A stretch of 32,623 nt of DNA from Clostridiaceae bacterium. Its GTDB lineage: Bacteria; Bacillota; Clostridia; UBA1212; DUPL01. A program made the translations under genes and the position numbers. The notes beneath the pieces were generated by a model. It ran no database searches. It was given only the letters and a program-made list of their open reading frames with translations, and had not been told where the DNA came from. The stretch lies in NCBI GenBank assembly GCA_012838385.1, contig DUPL01000108.1, forward strand, positions 1 through 32,623, read 5' to 3'. Within the stretch, counting starts at the first letter, position 1. Each line of letters opens with the position of its first letter. Below are positions 14,899 through 24,646 of this stretch, in pieces.

Positions 14899-16491
14899 AT
14901 GCTGGTACACAATACAAAAAGACTTATTCGATTTATATTGCGACGGGACAGGATAAGACTTTTAGTCTGGCTTGTTTCAATAATTGGCCTGACTTTAATA
15001 TTCTCCGTCTTTTTTGGTGAAATGTTCCCGACGCAGGAAGAAAGGGACATCATGGCCGAGACACTGAAAAATCATGCTATGGTGGCCATGATTGGGCCTG
15101 TTTATGGCGAAACATACACACAAGATATCATGTATGCCCATGAAATGCTTTTGTTCTCAATTGTATCTGTGGCAATAATGAATATATTGTTTGTTGCCAG
15201 ACATACAAGAAAGGATGAGGAACTGGGGCGGCTAGAAGTTGTCATGTCTCAACCTGTGGGAAGATTGGCTAACCTAGCTTCGACTTTTGTTGTTGCCATA
15301 GGGATAAATTTGATAATTGCAGTACTGACAGGAGTGGGCATATTTGCTTTGAATTCAGATACTATGGGTCTTAATGGCTCGCTGGTTTATGGGTTTAGTT
15401 TGGGTATGTCAGGACTTTGTTATGCTGCCATAACTGCTTTGTTTGCCCAGGTTTTTGAGACCAATCTGGGGGTTGTAGGATTTTCCTTTACATTCATGAT
15501 AGTCTCTTACCTTGTGCGTGCTGCAGGAGACTTAGGCAGCGAAGCTTTGTCATATCTGTCGCCTATGGGAGTTGCTTACCGCACCTATCCATATTACAAG
15601 AATAACTGGTTAATGATTATACTTTTGGTATTAATATCTTTAGTGTTTGCTGGTGTGGCACTTTATCTAAATTCTGTCAGGGACCATGGAGCAGGTCTTG
15701 TTGCCTCAAAGCCTGGAAGGACGCATGCTACAAGATTTTTGCAAAGTCCCTTGGGTCTGGTGCTTAGAATATCAAGAACCTCCACTATTGCATGGCTTGT
15801 TGGTATTTATGTGCTGGGCGCTTCCTATGGTTCAGTGTTGGGTGACTTGGACTCCTTTTTTGAAACTAATGAAATGTTCAAGCTTATGCTTCCTCAGAAT
15901 GCTGATTATACTATGACAGAACAGTTTATTACATTGATACTGGTTATTCTGGCCATGTGCGGCCTTGTACCGGTACTTCAGCTGGTTTTAAAGATTAGAG
16001 GAGAAGAAATAAGGGGAAGAAACGAGCATATTATGGCAAGAGCCGTGTCAAGAAAAAGCTATCTTGCCTGCTATGTGTTTTCTTCGGCAATTCTTGCCTT
16101 TATTATGCAGTTTGCCGCTGTTGTTGGATTGTGGTCTTCCGGTAGTGCTGTTATGGACAGCCCGCTATCTTTAGGAAGAATGCTTGCTAACGGGCTTGTA
16201 TACATGCCTGCTGCGTTATTGCTGCTGGGTATTGCTGTCTTTTTTGTAGGTTGCCTGCCAAAAGCATCGAGCGCTGTTTGGGTGTATCTTGGATATTGCT
16301 TCTTTACTGAGTATATGGGTAATTTGCTAAAGCTGCCCAAATGGACCAAAAAACTTACCCCTTATGGATATACTCCCAAATTGCCGGTGGACGAGATGAA
16401 GCCTTTAAATCTGGTTTTAATAACGGTTATTGCATTTGTATTGATTTGGGCAGGATTTGCAGGGTTTAACAAAAGGGATTTGGAAGGATAG
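14899..16491 (+). CDS. ABC-2 type exporter permease (polyketide-antibiotic exporter-like)
   Basis: A 530-residue membrane protein with about twelve hydrophobic segments in two similar halves, beginning RLIRFILRRDRIRLLVWLV and restarting near residue 285 (LGLVLRISRTSTIAWLVGIY). This duplicated layout is that of the large permeases annotated as exporters of polyketide antibiotics (tetronasin-resistance type). It begins 9 bases after the ATPase gene with a GGTGG ribosome site, so the two form one transporter. What it exports cannot be told; drug, lipid or peptide are all possible. Confidence 0.88.
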   Translation: MLVHNTKRLIRFILRRDRIRLLVWLVSIIGLTLIFSVFFGEMFPTQEERDIMAETLKNHAMVAMIGPVYGETYTQDIMYAHEMLLFSIVSVAIMNILFVARHTRKDEELGRLEVVMSQPVGRLANLASTFVVAIGINLIIAVLTGVGIFALNSDTMGLNGSLVYGFSLGMSGLCYAAITALFAQVFETNLGVVGFSFTFMIVSYLVRAAGDLGSEALSYLSPMGVAYRTYPYYKNNWLMIILLVLISLVFAGVALYLNSVRDHGAGLVASKPGRTHATRFLQSPLGLVLRISRTSTIAWLVGIYVLGASYGSVLGDLDSFFETNEMFKLMLPQNADYTMTEQFITLILVILAMCGLVPVLQLVLKIRGEEIRGRNEHIMARAVSRKSYLACYVFSSAILAFIMQFAAVVGLWSSGSAVMDSPLSLGRMLANGLVYMPAALLLLGIAVFFVGCLPKASSAVWVYLGYCFFTEYMGNLLKLPKWTKKLTPYGYTPKLPVDEMKPLNLVLITVIAFVLIWAGFAGFNKRDLEG

Positions 16492-16493
16492 TC

Positions 16494-16522
16494 TTGTATT
16501 CCTTTTCTTTCGGGTATATTAT
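16494..16522 (+). promoter_or_regulatory. Possible internal promoter before the second UROD-like gene
   Basis: TTGTAT (16494-16499) and TATTAT (16517-16522) are 17 bases apart in the 62-base gap after the permease. It may allow the UROD-like gene to be expressed apart from the exporter. Confidence 0.35.
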
Positions 16523-16553
16523 ATATTTAGTTTTGTTAAGAGGAGTAAATGAT

Positions 16554-17552
16554 ATGACCGCAAGTGAAAGAATAGGGAAATTGATAAGAGGGAAGGAAAT
16601 AGACAGGCTGCCGGTAATGGAGTGGGCTCCCTGGTGGCATCTTACGGTAGCGAGGTGGATAAGTGAAGGCCTTCCCAGAGAGAATGCGGGTTATGTAGAG
16701 CTGCAGGACTATTTTGGTCTTGACAAATGCATTCAGACATATTTTCCTGTAAGGACTGCCATGACCCCTGCTGCAGTGCCTCATGGAACCGGCATAATGA
16801 AGTCAAGGGAAGATTATGAGAGAATAAAGCCTACAATGTTTCCCGATGTGACGAAAATAGTGTCCAAGGAGCATTTTGATTGGCTTGAAAAAACAAGACA
16901 GAAAGGCGATTATGTTCATTTCTGCACCGTTGAGGGATTCTTTTGGTATCCGAGAGAACTTTTTGGAATAGAGGAACATCTGTACAGTTTCTATGACAAT
17001 GATGAGCTATTGCATGAAATGTGTGAGGACTATGTTTCATGGCTGAAAAAACTATTTGAGTTTATAGGGAATAGCTTCAGGTTTGATTTCATGACCTTTG
17101 CAGAAGACATGAGCTACAACAAGGGCCCCATGATATCCAAGGACATGTTTGACACATTCCTTGCACCATATTACAGGGAGATTATCCCGGTTATAAAAAG
17201 GTGCGATATACCTGTAATCATAGATAGTGACGGAGACATAACAGAGGCAGTTGACTGGTATGCCTCAGTTGATGCAGACGGCATGCTGCCTCTTGAGAGG
17301 CAGGCGGGTGTGGATGTAAGTCTTTACATAGAAAAACAGCCGCAGATGACTTTTTTAGGACATTTTGACAAAATGTGCATGAAGTTTGGAGAGGAAGCCA
17401 TGCGGCGAGAGTTTGAAAGAATTCTTCCAAGCTGTATAAAAGGAAAAGTAATTATAGGGGTGGATCACCAGACTCCGCCGGATGTGTCGCTTGAGAATTA
17501 CAAGGTGTATGTAAGGTTGTTAAAAGAGTATGCGAACAAGGTTGTAAAGTAA
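16554..17552 (+). CDS. UROD-superfamily protein lacking the zinc-ligand motif
   Basis: A 332-residue member of the uroporphyrinogen decarboxylase-like superfamily. It begins MTASERIGKLIRGKEIDRLP, typical of the family, and has FAEDMSYNKGPMISKDMF. Where corrinoid methyltransferases and the gene at 7870 have H-X-C-G, this protein has IDSDGD (D224-D226), so the zinc site is missing. Its chemistry is therefore unknown; true haem UroD is also unlikely because the usual N-terminal substrate arginines are not evident. ATG 16554 with AGGAG upstream is preferred over TTG 16494. It is the last gene of the tetR-exporter group and is followed by a hairpin. A link with the exporter is inferred from position only. 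Confidence 0.78.
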   Translation: MTASERIGKLIRGKEIDRLPVMEWAPWWHLTVARWISEGLPRENAGYVELQDYFGLDKCIQTYFPVRTAMTPAAVPHGTGIMKSREDYERIKPTMFPDVTKIVSKEHFDWLEKTRQKGDYVHFCTVEGFFWYPRELFGIEEHLYSFYDNDELLHEMCEDYVSWLKKLFEFIGNSFRFDFMTFAEDMSYNKGPMISKDMFDTFLAPYYREIIPVIKRCDIPVIIDSDGDITEAVDWYASVDADGMLPLERQAGVDVSLYIEKQPQMTFLGHFDKMCMKFGEEAMRREFERILPSCIKGKVIIGVDHQTPPDVSLENYKVYVRLLKEYANKVVK

Positions 17553-17580
17553 AATGCGGAACGTATGTTCCGTGTTTTAC
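17553..17580 (+). terminator. Hairpin terminator after the second UROD-like gene
   Basis: CGGAAC (17557-17562), loop GTAT, GTTCCG (17567-17572), flanked by AAAA before and TTTT shortly after. It separates the exporter group from rsmE. Confidence 0.6.
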
Positions 17581-17604
17581 TTTATGCAGAATTTTTGGTA
17601 AAAT
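17576..17604 (+). promoter_or_regulatory. Promoter of rsmE
   Basis: TTTACT (17576-17581) and TAAAAT (17599-17604) lie 17 bases apart with an extended TGG before the -10. Transcription would start just before the GTG start of rsmE. Confidence 0.55.
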
Positions 17605-17636
17605 AAAGGTTGTTCAATTTTCAACAGGTGATTTTA

Positions 17637-18371
17637 GTGGGAAGATTCTTTGTTCTACCAGAGCAGATAAAAGAGAATACGGTTGAGATTACAGGCAGTG
17701 ATGTGAATCATATTGCCAATGTTTTGAGGCATTCAAAAGGCGATAATATTATGATTTCCTCTGAAGGGTTTTTATATGATTGTACGATTGATGAAATATT
17801 AAAAGACAGGATTGTTGCAATTATTAATAAAAGAACCAAAATGGATACTGAATTGAATGTGGAAGTTATTCTTTACCAGGGGCTTCCCAAAGGGGACAAG
17901 ATGGATTTAATTATTCAAAAGAATGTGGAGCTTGGTGCATCTTTGATTGTTCCTGTAATCATGGAGAGGACTATTGTAAGAATTGAGGGGAAGGATGTTA
18001 GAAAAAGGGTGGACAGGTGGAACAGGATTGCCCTTGAGGCTGCAAAGCAGTGTGGAAGGGCAAAGGTTCCAGAGGTTTTGCCACCTGTTTTTTTCAAGGA
18101 ATTTTTGAAGCATTCAAAAGGCAAATTTAAAATCATGCCTTATGAAAATGAGAATGAGCTTCATTTGAAGAAGTTTATTGGCAGTATTGAAAAAGAGGAA
18201 GACTTGAGTTTTGATGTACTTATTGGGCCTGAAGGCGGTATATCAAGGCAGGAGGCTGGTGAAGCTGAAGAAAGTGGCTTTATACCCGTTACTTTAGGGA
18301 AAAGAATACTTAGAACAGAAACCGCTTCCTTGTATGTGACAAGCTGCATTGCATATGAGTTTGAATGCTAA
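17637..18371 (+). CDS. rsmE: 16S rRNA (uracil1498-N3)-methyltransferase
   Basis: SPOUT-class enzyme that methylates U1498 of 16S rRNA. A PUA-like N-terminal part (RFFV, HIANVLRHSKGD) precedes the knotted SAM-binding domain with IGPEGGISRQEAG and LGKRILRTETAS. A TTG opens the frame at 17610, but GTG 17637 with AGGTG 6 bases upstream gives the normal N-terminus MGRFFVLPEQ and 244 residues. Its own promoter lies directly upstream. Confidence 0.93.
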   Translation: MGRFFVLPEQIKENTVEITGSDVNHIANVLRHSKGDNIMISSEGFLYDCTIDEILKDRIVAIINKRTKMDTELNVEVILYQGLPKGDKMDLIIQKNVELGASLIVPVIMERTIVRIEGKDVRKRVDRWNRIALEAAKQCGRAKVPEVLPPVFFKEFLKHSKGKFKIMPYENENELHLKKFIGSIEKEEDLSFDVLIGPEGGISRQEAGEAEESGFIPVTLGKRILRTETASLYVTSCIAYEFEC

Positions 18372-18374
18372 GTA

Positions 18375-18402
18375 TTGTTTTTATTTGACATTGTGGTATA
18401 AT
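18375..18402 (+). promoter_or_regulatory. Promoter of the yicC-remA-gmk-rpoZ group
   Basis: A perfect TATAAT (18397-18402) with extended TGG has TTGTTT (18375-18380) 16 bases upstream. A nearby TTGACA (18385-18390) is too close to pair with it. An imperfect hairpin, GATGCAAC/GTTG-CATC, lies in the leader. Confidence 0.6.
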
Positions 18403-18461
18403 ACTACAGATGCAACTTTTTTGTTGTGTCATCCTTGTGTTTATGATATTTGGGGGTATAT

Positions 18462-19343
18462 ATGTTAAGAAGCATGACAGGTTTTGGCAGGGGTGAATAT
18501 TCTGATGGTGAGCGGCGTTTTATTGTAGAAATTAAAACGGTAAACCACAGGTATATTGATATAAATGTGAGAATGCCAAGAGATTTGATTTCCCTTGAGG
18601 AAAAGATTCACAAACTGGTTAAAAAGCATATTACCAGAGGAAAAGTTGATATATTCATTACTTCATACAATATCAAAACACAGCAAAATACGGTTGTCCT
18701 TAATGAGGATTTGATTGTTTCACTGCTTGAATCCATGAAGGCGCTATCTGAAAAGTTCGGCCTTGACAATGATGTTACCACCTCTACAATTTTACAGTTT
18801 CCTGAAAGCTACACTATAGTTTATGATGAAGTTGATACGGAGAAAATATGGGAGATTCTTGGTGTGGCTTGTGAGCAGGCACTTCTGAATGTTGTTGAAA
18901 TGAGGGAAAAAGAAGGCAGTGCAATATCTAAAAACTTGCTGGATATACTTGCCAACATGGAGAAATGTTTTGCTGAAATCAAAGAGAAAAGTCCCCAGGT
19001 GCCAATTGAATACAAGAAGAAGCTGGAACAGAGACTTGATGAACTTCTAACGCAACCTGTGGATATGATTGATGAAAGAATTGCTATAGAGGTTGCATTG
19101 TTTGCAGACAAATGCAATATTGACGAGGAGATTGCAAGGCTTGACAGCCACATAACGCAGGGAAGAAATATTCTTTCAGATGGCGGAGTTGCGGGAAGAA
19201 CTCTGGACTTTCTGGTTCAGGAGATGAACAGGGAAGTGAATACAATTGGCTCCAAGACAAACAGTATTGAAATAACTGAGAATGTGATTGCTTTAAAAAG
19301 CGAGATAGAGAAATTCAGGGAGCAGATTCAAAACATTGAGTAG
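18462..19343 (+). CDS. yicC: YicC/YloC-family endoribonuclease
   Basis: Member of the YicC family, whose E. coli and B. subtilis proteins have been shown to cut RNA. The N-terminus [12 protein letters not shown] is diagnostic; [18 protein letters not shown] and the C-terminal [18 protein letters not shown] also match. At 293 residues it is full length. The start is ATG 18462 with GGGGG upstream, rather than TTG 18450. It heads a block (yicC, remA, gmk, rpoZ) with the same order as in Bacillus subtilis. Confidence 0.92.
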   Translation: MLRSMTGFGRGEYSDGERRFIVEIKTVNHRYIDINVRMPRDLISLEEKIHKLVKKHITRGKVDIFITSYNIKTQQNTVVLNEDLIVSLLESMKALSEKFGLDNDVTTSTILQFPESYTIVYDEVDTEKIWEILGVACEQALLNVVEMREKEGSAISKNLLDILANMEKCFAEIKEKSPQVPIEYKKKLEQRLDELLTQPVDMIDERIAIEVALFADKCNIDEEIARLDSHITQGRNILSDGGVAGRTLDFLVQEMNREVNTIGSKTNSIEITENVIALKSEIEKFREQIQNIE

Positions 19344-19359
19344 TGGTATGGAGGTTAAC

Positions 19360-19632
19360 ATGAAGCTTGTGAACATTGGGTATGGAAACATGATGCTTGC
19401 AAATAGGATAGTTGCTGTGGTAAGTCCTGACTCCGCACCAATAAAGAGATTAGTGCAGGAGGGAAAAGAAAGGTCCATGTGTGTTGATGCTACAAATGGC
19501 AGACGCACCAGGGCGGTAATAATAACCGACAGCGATCATGTCATATTATGCGCTGTTCAACCTGAAACCATTGCAGCCAGAATTAACAACGAAGGCGATT
19601 GCGATGAAGACAAGGAGGTTATTCCTGAATGA
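19360..19632 (+). CDS. remA: RemA-like DNA-binding regulator (DUF370)
   Basis: Small protein of the RemA family, which in Bacillus activates biofilm matrix and osmoprotection genes by forming DNA-binding rings. The 90 residues include [54 protein letters not shown] and [11 protein letters not shown], all close to the family consensus, with R16 at the conserved ANRI site. A longer frame exists, but the ATG at 19348 overlaps GGAGG, which serves ATG 19360. Its stop overlaps the gmk start (ATGA). An acidic tail (EGDCDEDKE) follows the conserved core. Confidence 0.93.
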   Translation: MKLVNIGYGNMMLANRIVAVVSPDSAPIKRLVQEGKERSMCVDATNGRRTRAVIITDSDHVILCAVQPETIAARINNEGDCDEDKEVIPE

Positions 19633-20225
19633 TTATTGTCATATCCGGACCTTCCGGTGTGGGGAAAGGTTCGATTTTAAGCAGGCTTTTGGAAGAGGAC
19701 AAGAGCATAGGATACTCTGTGTCTGTAACAACCAGAGCCAAAAGGCCTTTTGAAGTCGAAGGCAAAAGCTACTACTTCCGTAGCGAGGATGAATTCGATA
19801 CAATGCTGGCCAATAATGAAATTCTAGAATGGGATGTTTATTGCGGTCACAAGTACGGAACTCCGATTTTTGCCTTGGAGAAGCACCTGGAGGAAGGAAA
19901 GGATATTGCACTTGACATTACTCTGCCTGGTGCCCAAGCCATTAAAAAACATTTTAAGGAAGAAGCAGTTACGGTGTTTTTGCTGCCGCCTTCTTTTCAG
20001 GACCTTGAGTTCAGAATACGAAACAGGGAGTCTGAAACCGAGGAGCAGATAAGAGCAAGGCTAAATGCAGCAAGACATGAACTTATGCAGTTCGGCATGT
20101 GCGACTATGTAATTGTCAATGACAAGATAGAGAATGCGGTTTGCGAACTTAGAAAAATCATACATGCAGAAAGACGGAGGAGTTTCAGAAATAAGGGGAT
20201 ATTGCAGAAATATGATCTTGTTTAG
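19629..20225 (+). CDS. gmk: Guanylate kinase
   Basis: Phosphorylates GMP to GDP with ATP. The P-loop [10 protein letters not shown] is at 6-15 (K13), followed by the GMP-binding segment [22 protein letters not shown] and the lid [16 protein letters not shown]. At 198 residues it is standard. AAGGAGG lies about 10 bases upstream, inside the end of remA, and the two genes overlap by 4 bases, so they are co-translated. Confidence 0.96.
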   Translation: MIIVISGPSGVGKGSILSRLLEEDKSIGYSVSVTTRAKRPFEVEGKSYYFRSEDEFDTMLANNEILEWDVYCGHKYGTPIFALEKHLEEGKDIALDITLPGAQAIKKHFKEEAVTVFLLPPSFQDLEFRIRNRESETEEQIRARLNAARHELMQFGMCDYVIVNDKIENAVCELRKIIHAERRRSFRNKGILQKYDLV

Positions 20226-20243
20226 GGAAAGGGTGAAGTAGTT

Positions 20244-20483
20244 ATGATGATTGAACCTCCAATTGCAGAATTATTGGATAAGTCAGGAGATAGATATACG
20301 CTGGTAATGATGGTCTCTAAAAGAGCCAGACAAGTAACTGCTGGTTCACAAAGCAGACTTGACAGGGACAAAATCATGAAAGACAGTATCAAGGATGAAA
20401 ACAGAAAGAGTTTGACAACTGCCATATATGAAGTGCTTGAAGGCAAGGTCAACTATGTTAGAAAAAAAGAAGGCATTAAGTAG
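20244..20483 (+). CDS. rpoZ: RNA polymerase omega subunit
   Basis: Small subunit that helps assemble RNA polymerase. The 79 residues show the omega pattern: [26 protein letters not shown] split by a turn, then [17 protein letters not shown]. It follows gmk by 18 bases with AAAGGGTG as ribosome site, as in Bacillus. The next gene here is glycyl-tRNA synthetase rather than the usual coaBC and priA. Confidence 0.95.
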   Translation: MMIEPPIAELLDKSGDRYTLVMMVSKRARQVTAGSQSRLDRDKIMKDSIKDENRKSLTTAIYEVLEGKVNYVRKKEGIK

Positions 20484-20494
20484 GAGGAAATTTG

Positions 20495-21874
20495 ATGAAG
20501 TCAATGGAGAAGATCGTTGCTCTTTGTAAAAACAGAGGCTTTATTTACCCGGGTTCGGATATTTACGGTGGTCTTGCAAACAGCTGGGACTACGGCCCCC
20601 TGGGTGTGGAGCTGAAGAACAACGTAAAGAAAGCCTGGTGGAAGAAGTTTGTCCAGGAAAGCAAGTACAATGTTGGTGTTGATTGCGCTATTCTGATGAA
20701 CCCCAGAGTATGGGAGGCGTCTGGCCATGTAGCCGGATTTAACGACCCGCTCATTGACTGCAAAAACTGCAAGGCAAGAGGCAGGGCAGACAAAATTATT
20801 GAAGAGTGGGCTAATAAACAGGGCGAGGAAATAAATGTGGATGGCTGGGGAGATGAACAGCTTGCCCAATACATCAAGGATAACGATGTAAGATGCCCTC
20901 AATGTGGTTCTGCAAACCTTACGAATATCAGAAAGTTCAACATGATGTTTAAAACGTATCAAGGTGTTACTGAAGACTCCCAGGCAGAGATTTACTTGAG
21001 GCCGGAGACAGCCCAGGGAATATTCGTCAATTTCAAGAACGTACAGAGAACCACCAGAAGGAAGATACCTTTTGGCGTTGCCCAGATAGGAAAGGCATTC
21101 AGAAATGAAATAACTCCTGGAAACTTTACGTTCAGAACCAGAGAGTTTGAGCAGATGGAGCTGGAATTCTTCTGCAAACCTGGAACCGATCTGGAATGGT
21201 TTGAGTACTGGAGAACCTTCTGCCACAAGTGGCTTCTGGATTTGGGTATTGCTGATGAAAATCTTAGGCTCAGGGACCACAGTCCTGAAGAGCTGGCGTT
21301 CTACAGCAAGGCTACAACGGATTTTGAATACAAATTCCCCTTTGCATGGGGAGAGTTGTGGGGCATAGCTGATAGAACGGACTACGACCTCAAGCAGCAT
21401 ATGGAGTATTCAAAGGAAGATTTATCATATTTTGATCCTGAAACAAATGAAAAGTACATTCCATATTGTGTTGAGCCCTCCCTTGGTGCGGACAGAGTAA
21501 CCCTGGCATTCCTGTGCGAGGCGTATGAAGAGGAAGCCTTGCCTGATGGCGATGTTAGGACTGTACTTAGATTCCATCCATACCTTGCGCCCGTCAAGGT
21601 TGCCGTTCTGCCTCTTTCAAAGAAGCTTTCCGATGAGGCATACAAGGTTTATGAGACTCTCATAACAAAATTCTACTGCGAATTTGATGAATCAGGCAGC
21701 ATCGGCAAGAGATATAGAAGACAGGATGAGATTGGTACTCCTTACTGTGTCACCTTTGACTTTGATTCACTTGAAGATAACAAAGTGACAATCAGGGATA
21801 GGGACACAATGGAGCAGACAAGAGTTGCAATTGATGAACTAATTTCATGGTTTGAAGGAAAGTTTGATTTTTAA
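20495..21874 (+). CDS. glyS: Glycyl-tRNA synthetase (single-chain dimeric type)
   Basis: Class II aminoacyl-tRNA synthetase that charges tRNA-Gly; the alpha2 form, not the alpha2-beta2 GlyQ/GlyS pair. Motif 2 is [19 protein letters not shown] and motif 3 is [12 protein letters not shown]. An inserted segment has two CXXC pairs (C89/C92, C134/C137), likely a zinc site. The C-terminal anticodon-binding domain begins near residue 365 ([12 protein letters not shown]). TTG 20492 opens the frame, but ATG 20495 with AGGAGG 6 bases upstream is chosen (459 residues). No T-box leader precedes it; it seems to be read from the upstream block. Confidence 0.95.
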   Translation: MKSMEKIVALCKNRGFIYPGSDIYGGLANSWDYGPLGVELKNNVKKAWWKKFVQESKYNVGVDCAILMNPRVWEASGHVAGFNDPLIDCKNCKARGRADKIIEEWANKQGEEINVDGWGDEQLAQYIKDNDVRCPQCGSANLTNIRKFNMMFKTYQGVTEDSQAEIYLRPETAQGIFVNFKNVQRTTRRKIPFGVAQIGKAFRNEITPGNFTFRTREFEQMELEFFCKPGTDLEWFEYWRTFCHKWLLDLGIADENLRLRDHSPEELAFYSKATTDFEYKFPFAWGELWGIADRTDYDLKQHMEYSKEDLSYFDPETNEKYIPYCVEPSLGADRVTLAFLCEAYEEEALPDGDVRTVLRFHPYLAPVKVAVLPLSKKLSDEAYKVYETLITKFYCEFDESGSIGKRYRRQDEIGTPYCVTFDFDSLEDNKVTIRDRDTMEQTRVAIDELISWFEGKFDF

Positions 21875-21895
21875 TATGCCAATATCAATTATTTA

Positions 21896-21923
21896 TTGAT
21901 GATATAGATGGAAAATATAAAAT
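21896..21923 (+). promoter_or_regulatory. Possible promoter of ppdK
   Basis: TTGATG (21896-21901) and TAAAAT (21918-21923) are 16 bases apart. The start point would fall just before GGAGG at 21931, giving a very short leader. Confidence 0.4.
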
Positions 21924-21941
21924 AATGTATGGAGGTAATGT

Positions 21942-24563
21942 ATGAAATACGTATATTTGTTTACTGAAGGCAATGCTGGTATGAGAAATTTGCTTGGCGG
22001 CAAAGGCGCAAACCTTGCTGAAATGATATCTCTAGGATTGCCGGTTCCAAATGGTTTTACAATTACCACTGAAGCATGTACAAGGTACTATGCAGACGAT
22101 GAAACCATAGCTCCGGAGATTATTGATGAGATATATGCTTCTTTGGCCAAGACTGAAGAAATGGTTGGCAAAAAGTTTGGCGATCCCAACAATCCTTTCC
22201 TTGTTTCAGTTCGTTCCGGTGCAAGAGCATCAATGCCAGGCATGATGGATACAATTTTGAATCTGGGACTAAACGACGAAGTTGTTGAAGGACTTGCAAA
22301 GCTGACAGGCAATGAAAGATTTGCATATGACAGCTATAGAAGATTCATCCAGATGTTTTCAGACGTTGTTATGGGAATAGAGAAACCCAAGTTTGACAAA
22401 ATTCTTGATGGTACCAAGGAAGCAAAAGGTGTTGTTCTTGACACTGAGCTTGACGCAGAAGATCTCAAGGGAGTTGTTAGGAAGTACAAGGAACTCTACA
22501 AAGAAGAAATGGGCGAAGATTTCCCACAGGAGCCAAAGACCCAGCTTATCAATGCGGTTGAAGCTGTTTTCAAATCCTGGAATAACGAAAGAGCCATCTA
22601 CTACAGAAGAATGCATGACATTCCAAGCGAATGGGGTACTGCAGTCAACGTTCAGGAAATGGTTTACGGCAACATGGGAGAAGACTCTGGTACTGGTGTT
22701 GCATTTACAAGGAATCCATCCACTGGTGATAACGAGCTTTACGGCGAGTTCCTAATGAATGCTCAGGGTGAGGACGTTGTTGCAGGTATCAGAACTCCTG
22801 AGCCAATATCTCATTTGAAGGAAGTTAATCCGGATGTGTACAAGCAGTTTATGGATATAGCTGAGAAGCTTGAAAACCATTATAAGGACATGCAGGACCT
22901 TGAGTTTACTATAGAGAGAGGAAAACTGTTTATTCTGCAGACAAGAAACGGTAAGAGAACCGCTCAGGCTGCTTTAAAGATTGCTGTTGACCTGGTTAAT
23001 GAAGGTCTCATCACAAAGGAAGAGGCTGTAATGCAGGTTGATCCTAAACAGCTTGACGCACTTCTGCACCCAACCTTTGATCCTGATGCATTGAAGAAGG
23101 CATCTCCAATCGCAAAGGGTTTGCCGGCTTCACCAGGTGCTGCAACAGGTAGAATCTACTTCACAGCTGAAGATGCAAAGAATGCATTTGACAGTGGTGT
23201 TGAGCAGGTTATACTTGTAAGGCTTGAGACATCACCTGAGGATATTGAAGGAATGAATATTTCACAGGGTATCCTCACTGGAAGAGGCGGAATGACCAGC
23301 CACGCTGCGGTTGTTGCAAGAGGCATGGGAAGATGCTGCGTTGCAGGATGCTCAGAAATCACTATAAATGAAGAAGGAAAGACCTTCACAGACAAGAGTG
23401 GCAATGTATACAAGGAAGGCGACTGGATCTCCCTTGACGGTTCCACAGGTAATGTATATGCTGGACAGATTGCTACCAAGAATCCAGAGCTTACTGGAGA
23501 CTTTGCAACCCTTATGGCTTGGGCTGACGAGTTCAGAACCCTTGGAATACGTACCAATGCGGATTCACCAAAGGATGCTGAAGTTGCAAGAAGCTTTGGA
23601 GCAGAGGGTATCGGACTTTGCCGTACTGAGCACATGTTCTTTGAGGAAGGCAGAATCTTTGCATTCAGAAGAATGATTGTTGCAAACAACGAAGAGCAGA
23701 GAAAGGATGCTTTGAAGGAAATCCTGCCAATGCAGAGACAGGACTTCGAAGGCATATTCAAGGCTATGAATGGTCTGCCTGTAACCATCAGACTGCTTGA
23801 TCCACCACTACATGAGTTCGTACCTCAGGATGAAGGAGAAATCAAGGAGCTGGCAGAGGCTGTAGGCATATCTGTAAGCGAGCTTAAGGCTAGAATAGAC
23901 AACCTGCATGAGCTCAACCCAATGCTTGGCCACAGAGGATGCCGTCTTGCAGTTTCATATCCTGAGATTGCAATCATGCAGACAACTGCTATCATCGAGG
24001 CAGCTATCAATGTTACCAAGGAAGGCTTGAATGTGGTTCCTGAGATCATGATTCCTCTTGTAAGTGAATCAAAAGAGCTTAAATTCGTGAAGAATGTAAT
24101 TAAGACAACTGCTGACAAGATTATAGCTGAAAGCGGAGTCAATGTTGAGTACAAGATAGGTACCATGATTGAGATTCCAAGAGCATGTCTGACTGCTGAC
24201 GAGATTGCAAAAGATGCAGACTTCTTCTCCTTCGGAACCAACGACCTGACCCAGATGACTTACGGTTTGAGCCGTGACGACGCTGGTAGAATACTCGAGG
24301 ACTACTACAATGCCAAGATATTCGAGTCAGATCCAACGGCTAGACTGGATGTAACAGGTGTGGGCAAACTGGTTGAGATGGCTGTAGGTCTTGGCAAGCA
24401 GACAAATCCCAATATCAAGCTTGGTATTTGCGGAGAGCACGGCGGAGATCCATCCTCCATCGAGTTCTGTCACAAGGTTGGCCTGACTTACGTTTCATGC
24501 TCACCATTCCGTGTTCCGATTGCTAGGCTTGCAGCTGCAAGGTCCGCAATTGCTAACAAGTAA
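21942..24563 (+). CDS. ppdK: Pyruvate phosphate dikinase
   Basis: Interconverts pyruvate, ATP and phosphate with phosphoenolpyruvate, AMP and pyrophosphate; in many clostridia it serves glycolysis with pyrophosphate. An N-terminal ATP-grasp domain (KGANLAEM, SVRSGARASMPGMMDT) is followed by the swivelling phospho-histidine domain with H454 in GGMTSHAAVVARGMG, then the PEP/pyruvate barrel with C830 in GICGEHGGDP. H454 and C830 sit one position from the Clostridium symbiosum H455 and C831. At 873 residues it is complete. GGAGG lies 6 bases before the ATG. Confidence 0.97.
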   Translation: MKYVYLFTEGNAGMRNLLGGKGANLAEMISLGLPVPNGFTITTEACTRYYADDETIAPEIIDEIYASLAKTEEMVGKKFGDPNNPFLVSVRSGARASMPGMMDTILNLGLNDEVVEGLAKLTGNERFAYDSYRRFIQMFSDVVMGIEKPKFDKILDGTKEAKGVVLDTELDAEDLKGVVRKYKELYKEEMGEDFPQEPKTQLINAVEAVFKSWNNERAIYYRRMHDIPSEWGTAVNVQEMVYGNMGEDSGTGVAFTRNPSTGDNELYGEFLMNAQGEDVVAGIRTPEPISHLKEVNPDVYKQFMDIAEKLENHYKDMQDLEFTIERGKLFILQTRNGKRTAQAALKIAVDLVNEGLITKEEAVMQVDPKQLDALLHPTFDPDALKKASPIAKGLPASPGAATGRIYFTAEDAKNAFDSGVEQVILVRLETSPEDIEGMNISQGILTGRGGMTSHAAVVARGMGRCCVAGCSEITINEEGKTFTDKSGNVYKEGDWISLDGSTGNVYAGQIATKNPELTGDFATLMAWADEFRTLGIRTNADSPKDAEVARSFGAEGIGLCRTEHMFFEEGRIFAFRRMIVANNEEQRKDALKEILPMQRQDFEGIFKAMNGLPVTIRLLDPPLHEFVPQDEGEIKELAEAVGISVSELKARIDNLHELNPMLGHRGCRLAVSYPEIAIMQTTAIIEAAINVTKEGLNVVPEIMIPLVSESKELKFVKNVIKTTADKIIAESGVNVEYKIGTMIEIPRACLTADEIAKDADFFSFGTNDLTQMTYGLSRDDAGRILEDYYNAKIFESDPTARLDVTGVGKLVEMAVGLGKQTNPNIKLGICGEHGGDPSSIEFCHKVGLTYVSCSPFRVPIARLAAARSAIANK

Positions 24564-24577
24564 TACAAAGATAATTC

Positions 24578-24612
24578 AGGGCGTGTCTATTATGGACATG
24601 CCCTTAATTTAT
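24578..24612 (+). terminator. Terminator after ppdK
   Basis: AGGGCGTGTC (24578-24587) pairs with GACATGCCCT (24595-24604) through one G-T pair, followed by TAATTTATT. It is a weak T run but a strong stem, and it separates ppdK from the proS leader. Confidence 0.65.
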
Positions 24613-24640
24613 TGACTAAACTATTTTTTTGTGGTATATA
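24612..24640 (+). promoter_or_regulatory. Promoter of the proS T-box leader
   Basis: TTGACT (24612-24617) and TATATA (24635-24640) are exactly 17 bases apart, directly downstream of the ppdK terminator. Transcription should start near 24647. Confidence 0.65.
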
Positions 24641-24646
24641 TTATTG

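Noticed and set aside
7870-17552. Haem biosynthesis cluster because of the two UROD-like genes
   Set aside because: No other haem gene is present, the two genes lie in separate groups 7.5 kb apart, and their motifs point away from true uroporphyrinogen decarboxylase.
18385-18402. Pairing the perfect TTGACA at 18385 with TATAAT at 18397 as one promoter
   Set aside because: Only 6 bases separate them, far too few; the extended -10 with TTGTTT at 18375 is the workable reading.
20501-21400. Long minus-strand open frame of 299 codons inside glycyl-tRNA synthetase
   Set aside because: It is fully antisense to a clearly conserved synthetase, has no ribosome site and no recognisable protein; it reflects codon bias of the sense gene.
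23156-23788. Minus-strand open frame of 210 codons inside ppdK
   Set aside because: Antisense shadow of a conserved enzyme; low-complexity serine-rich translation and no start signals.
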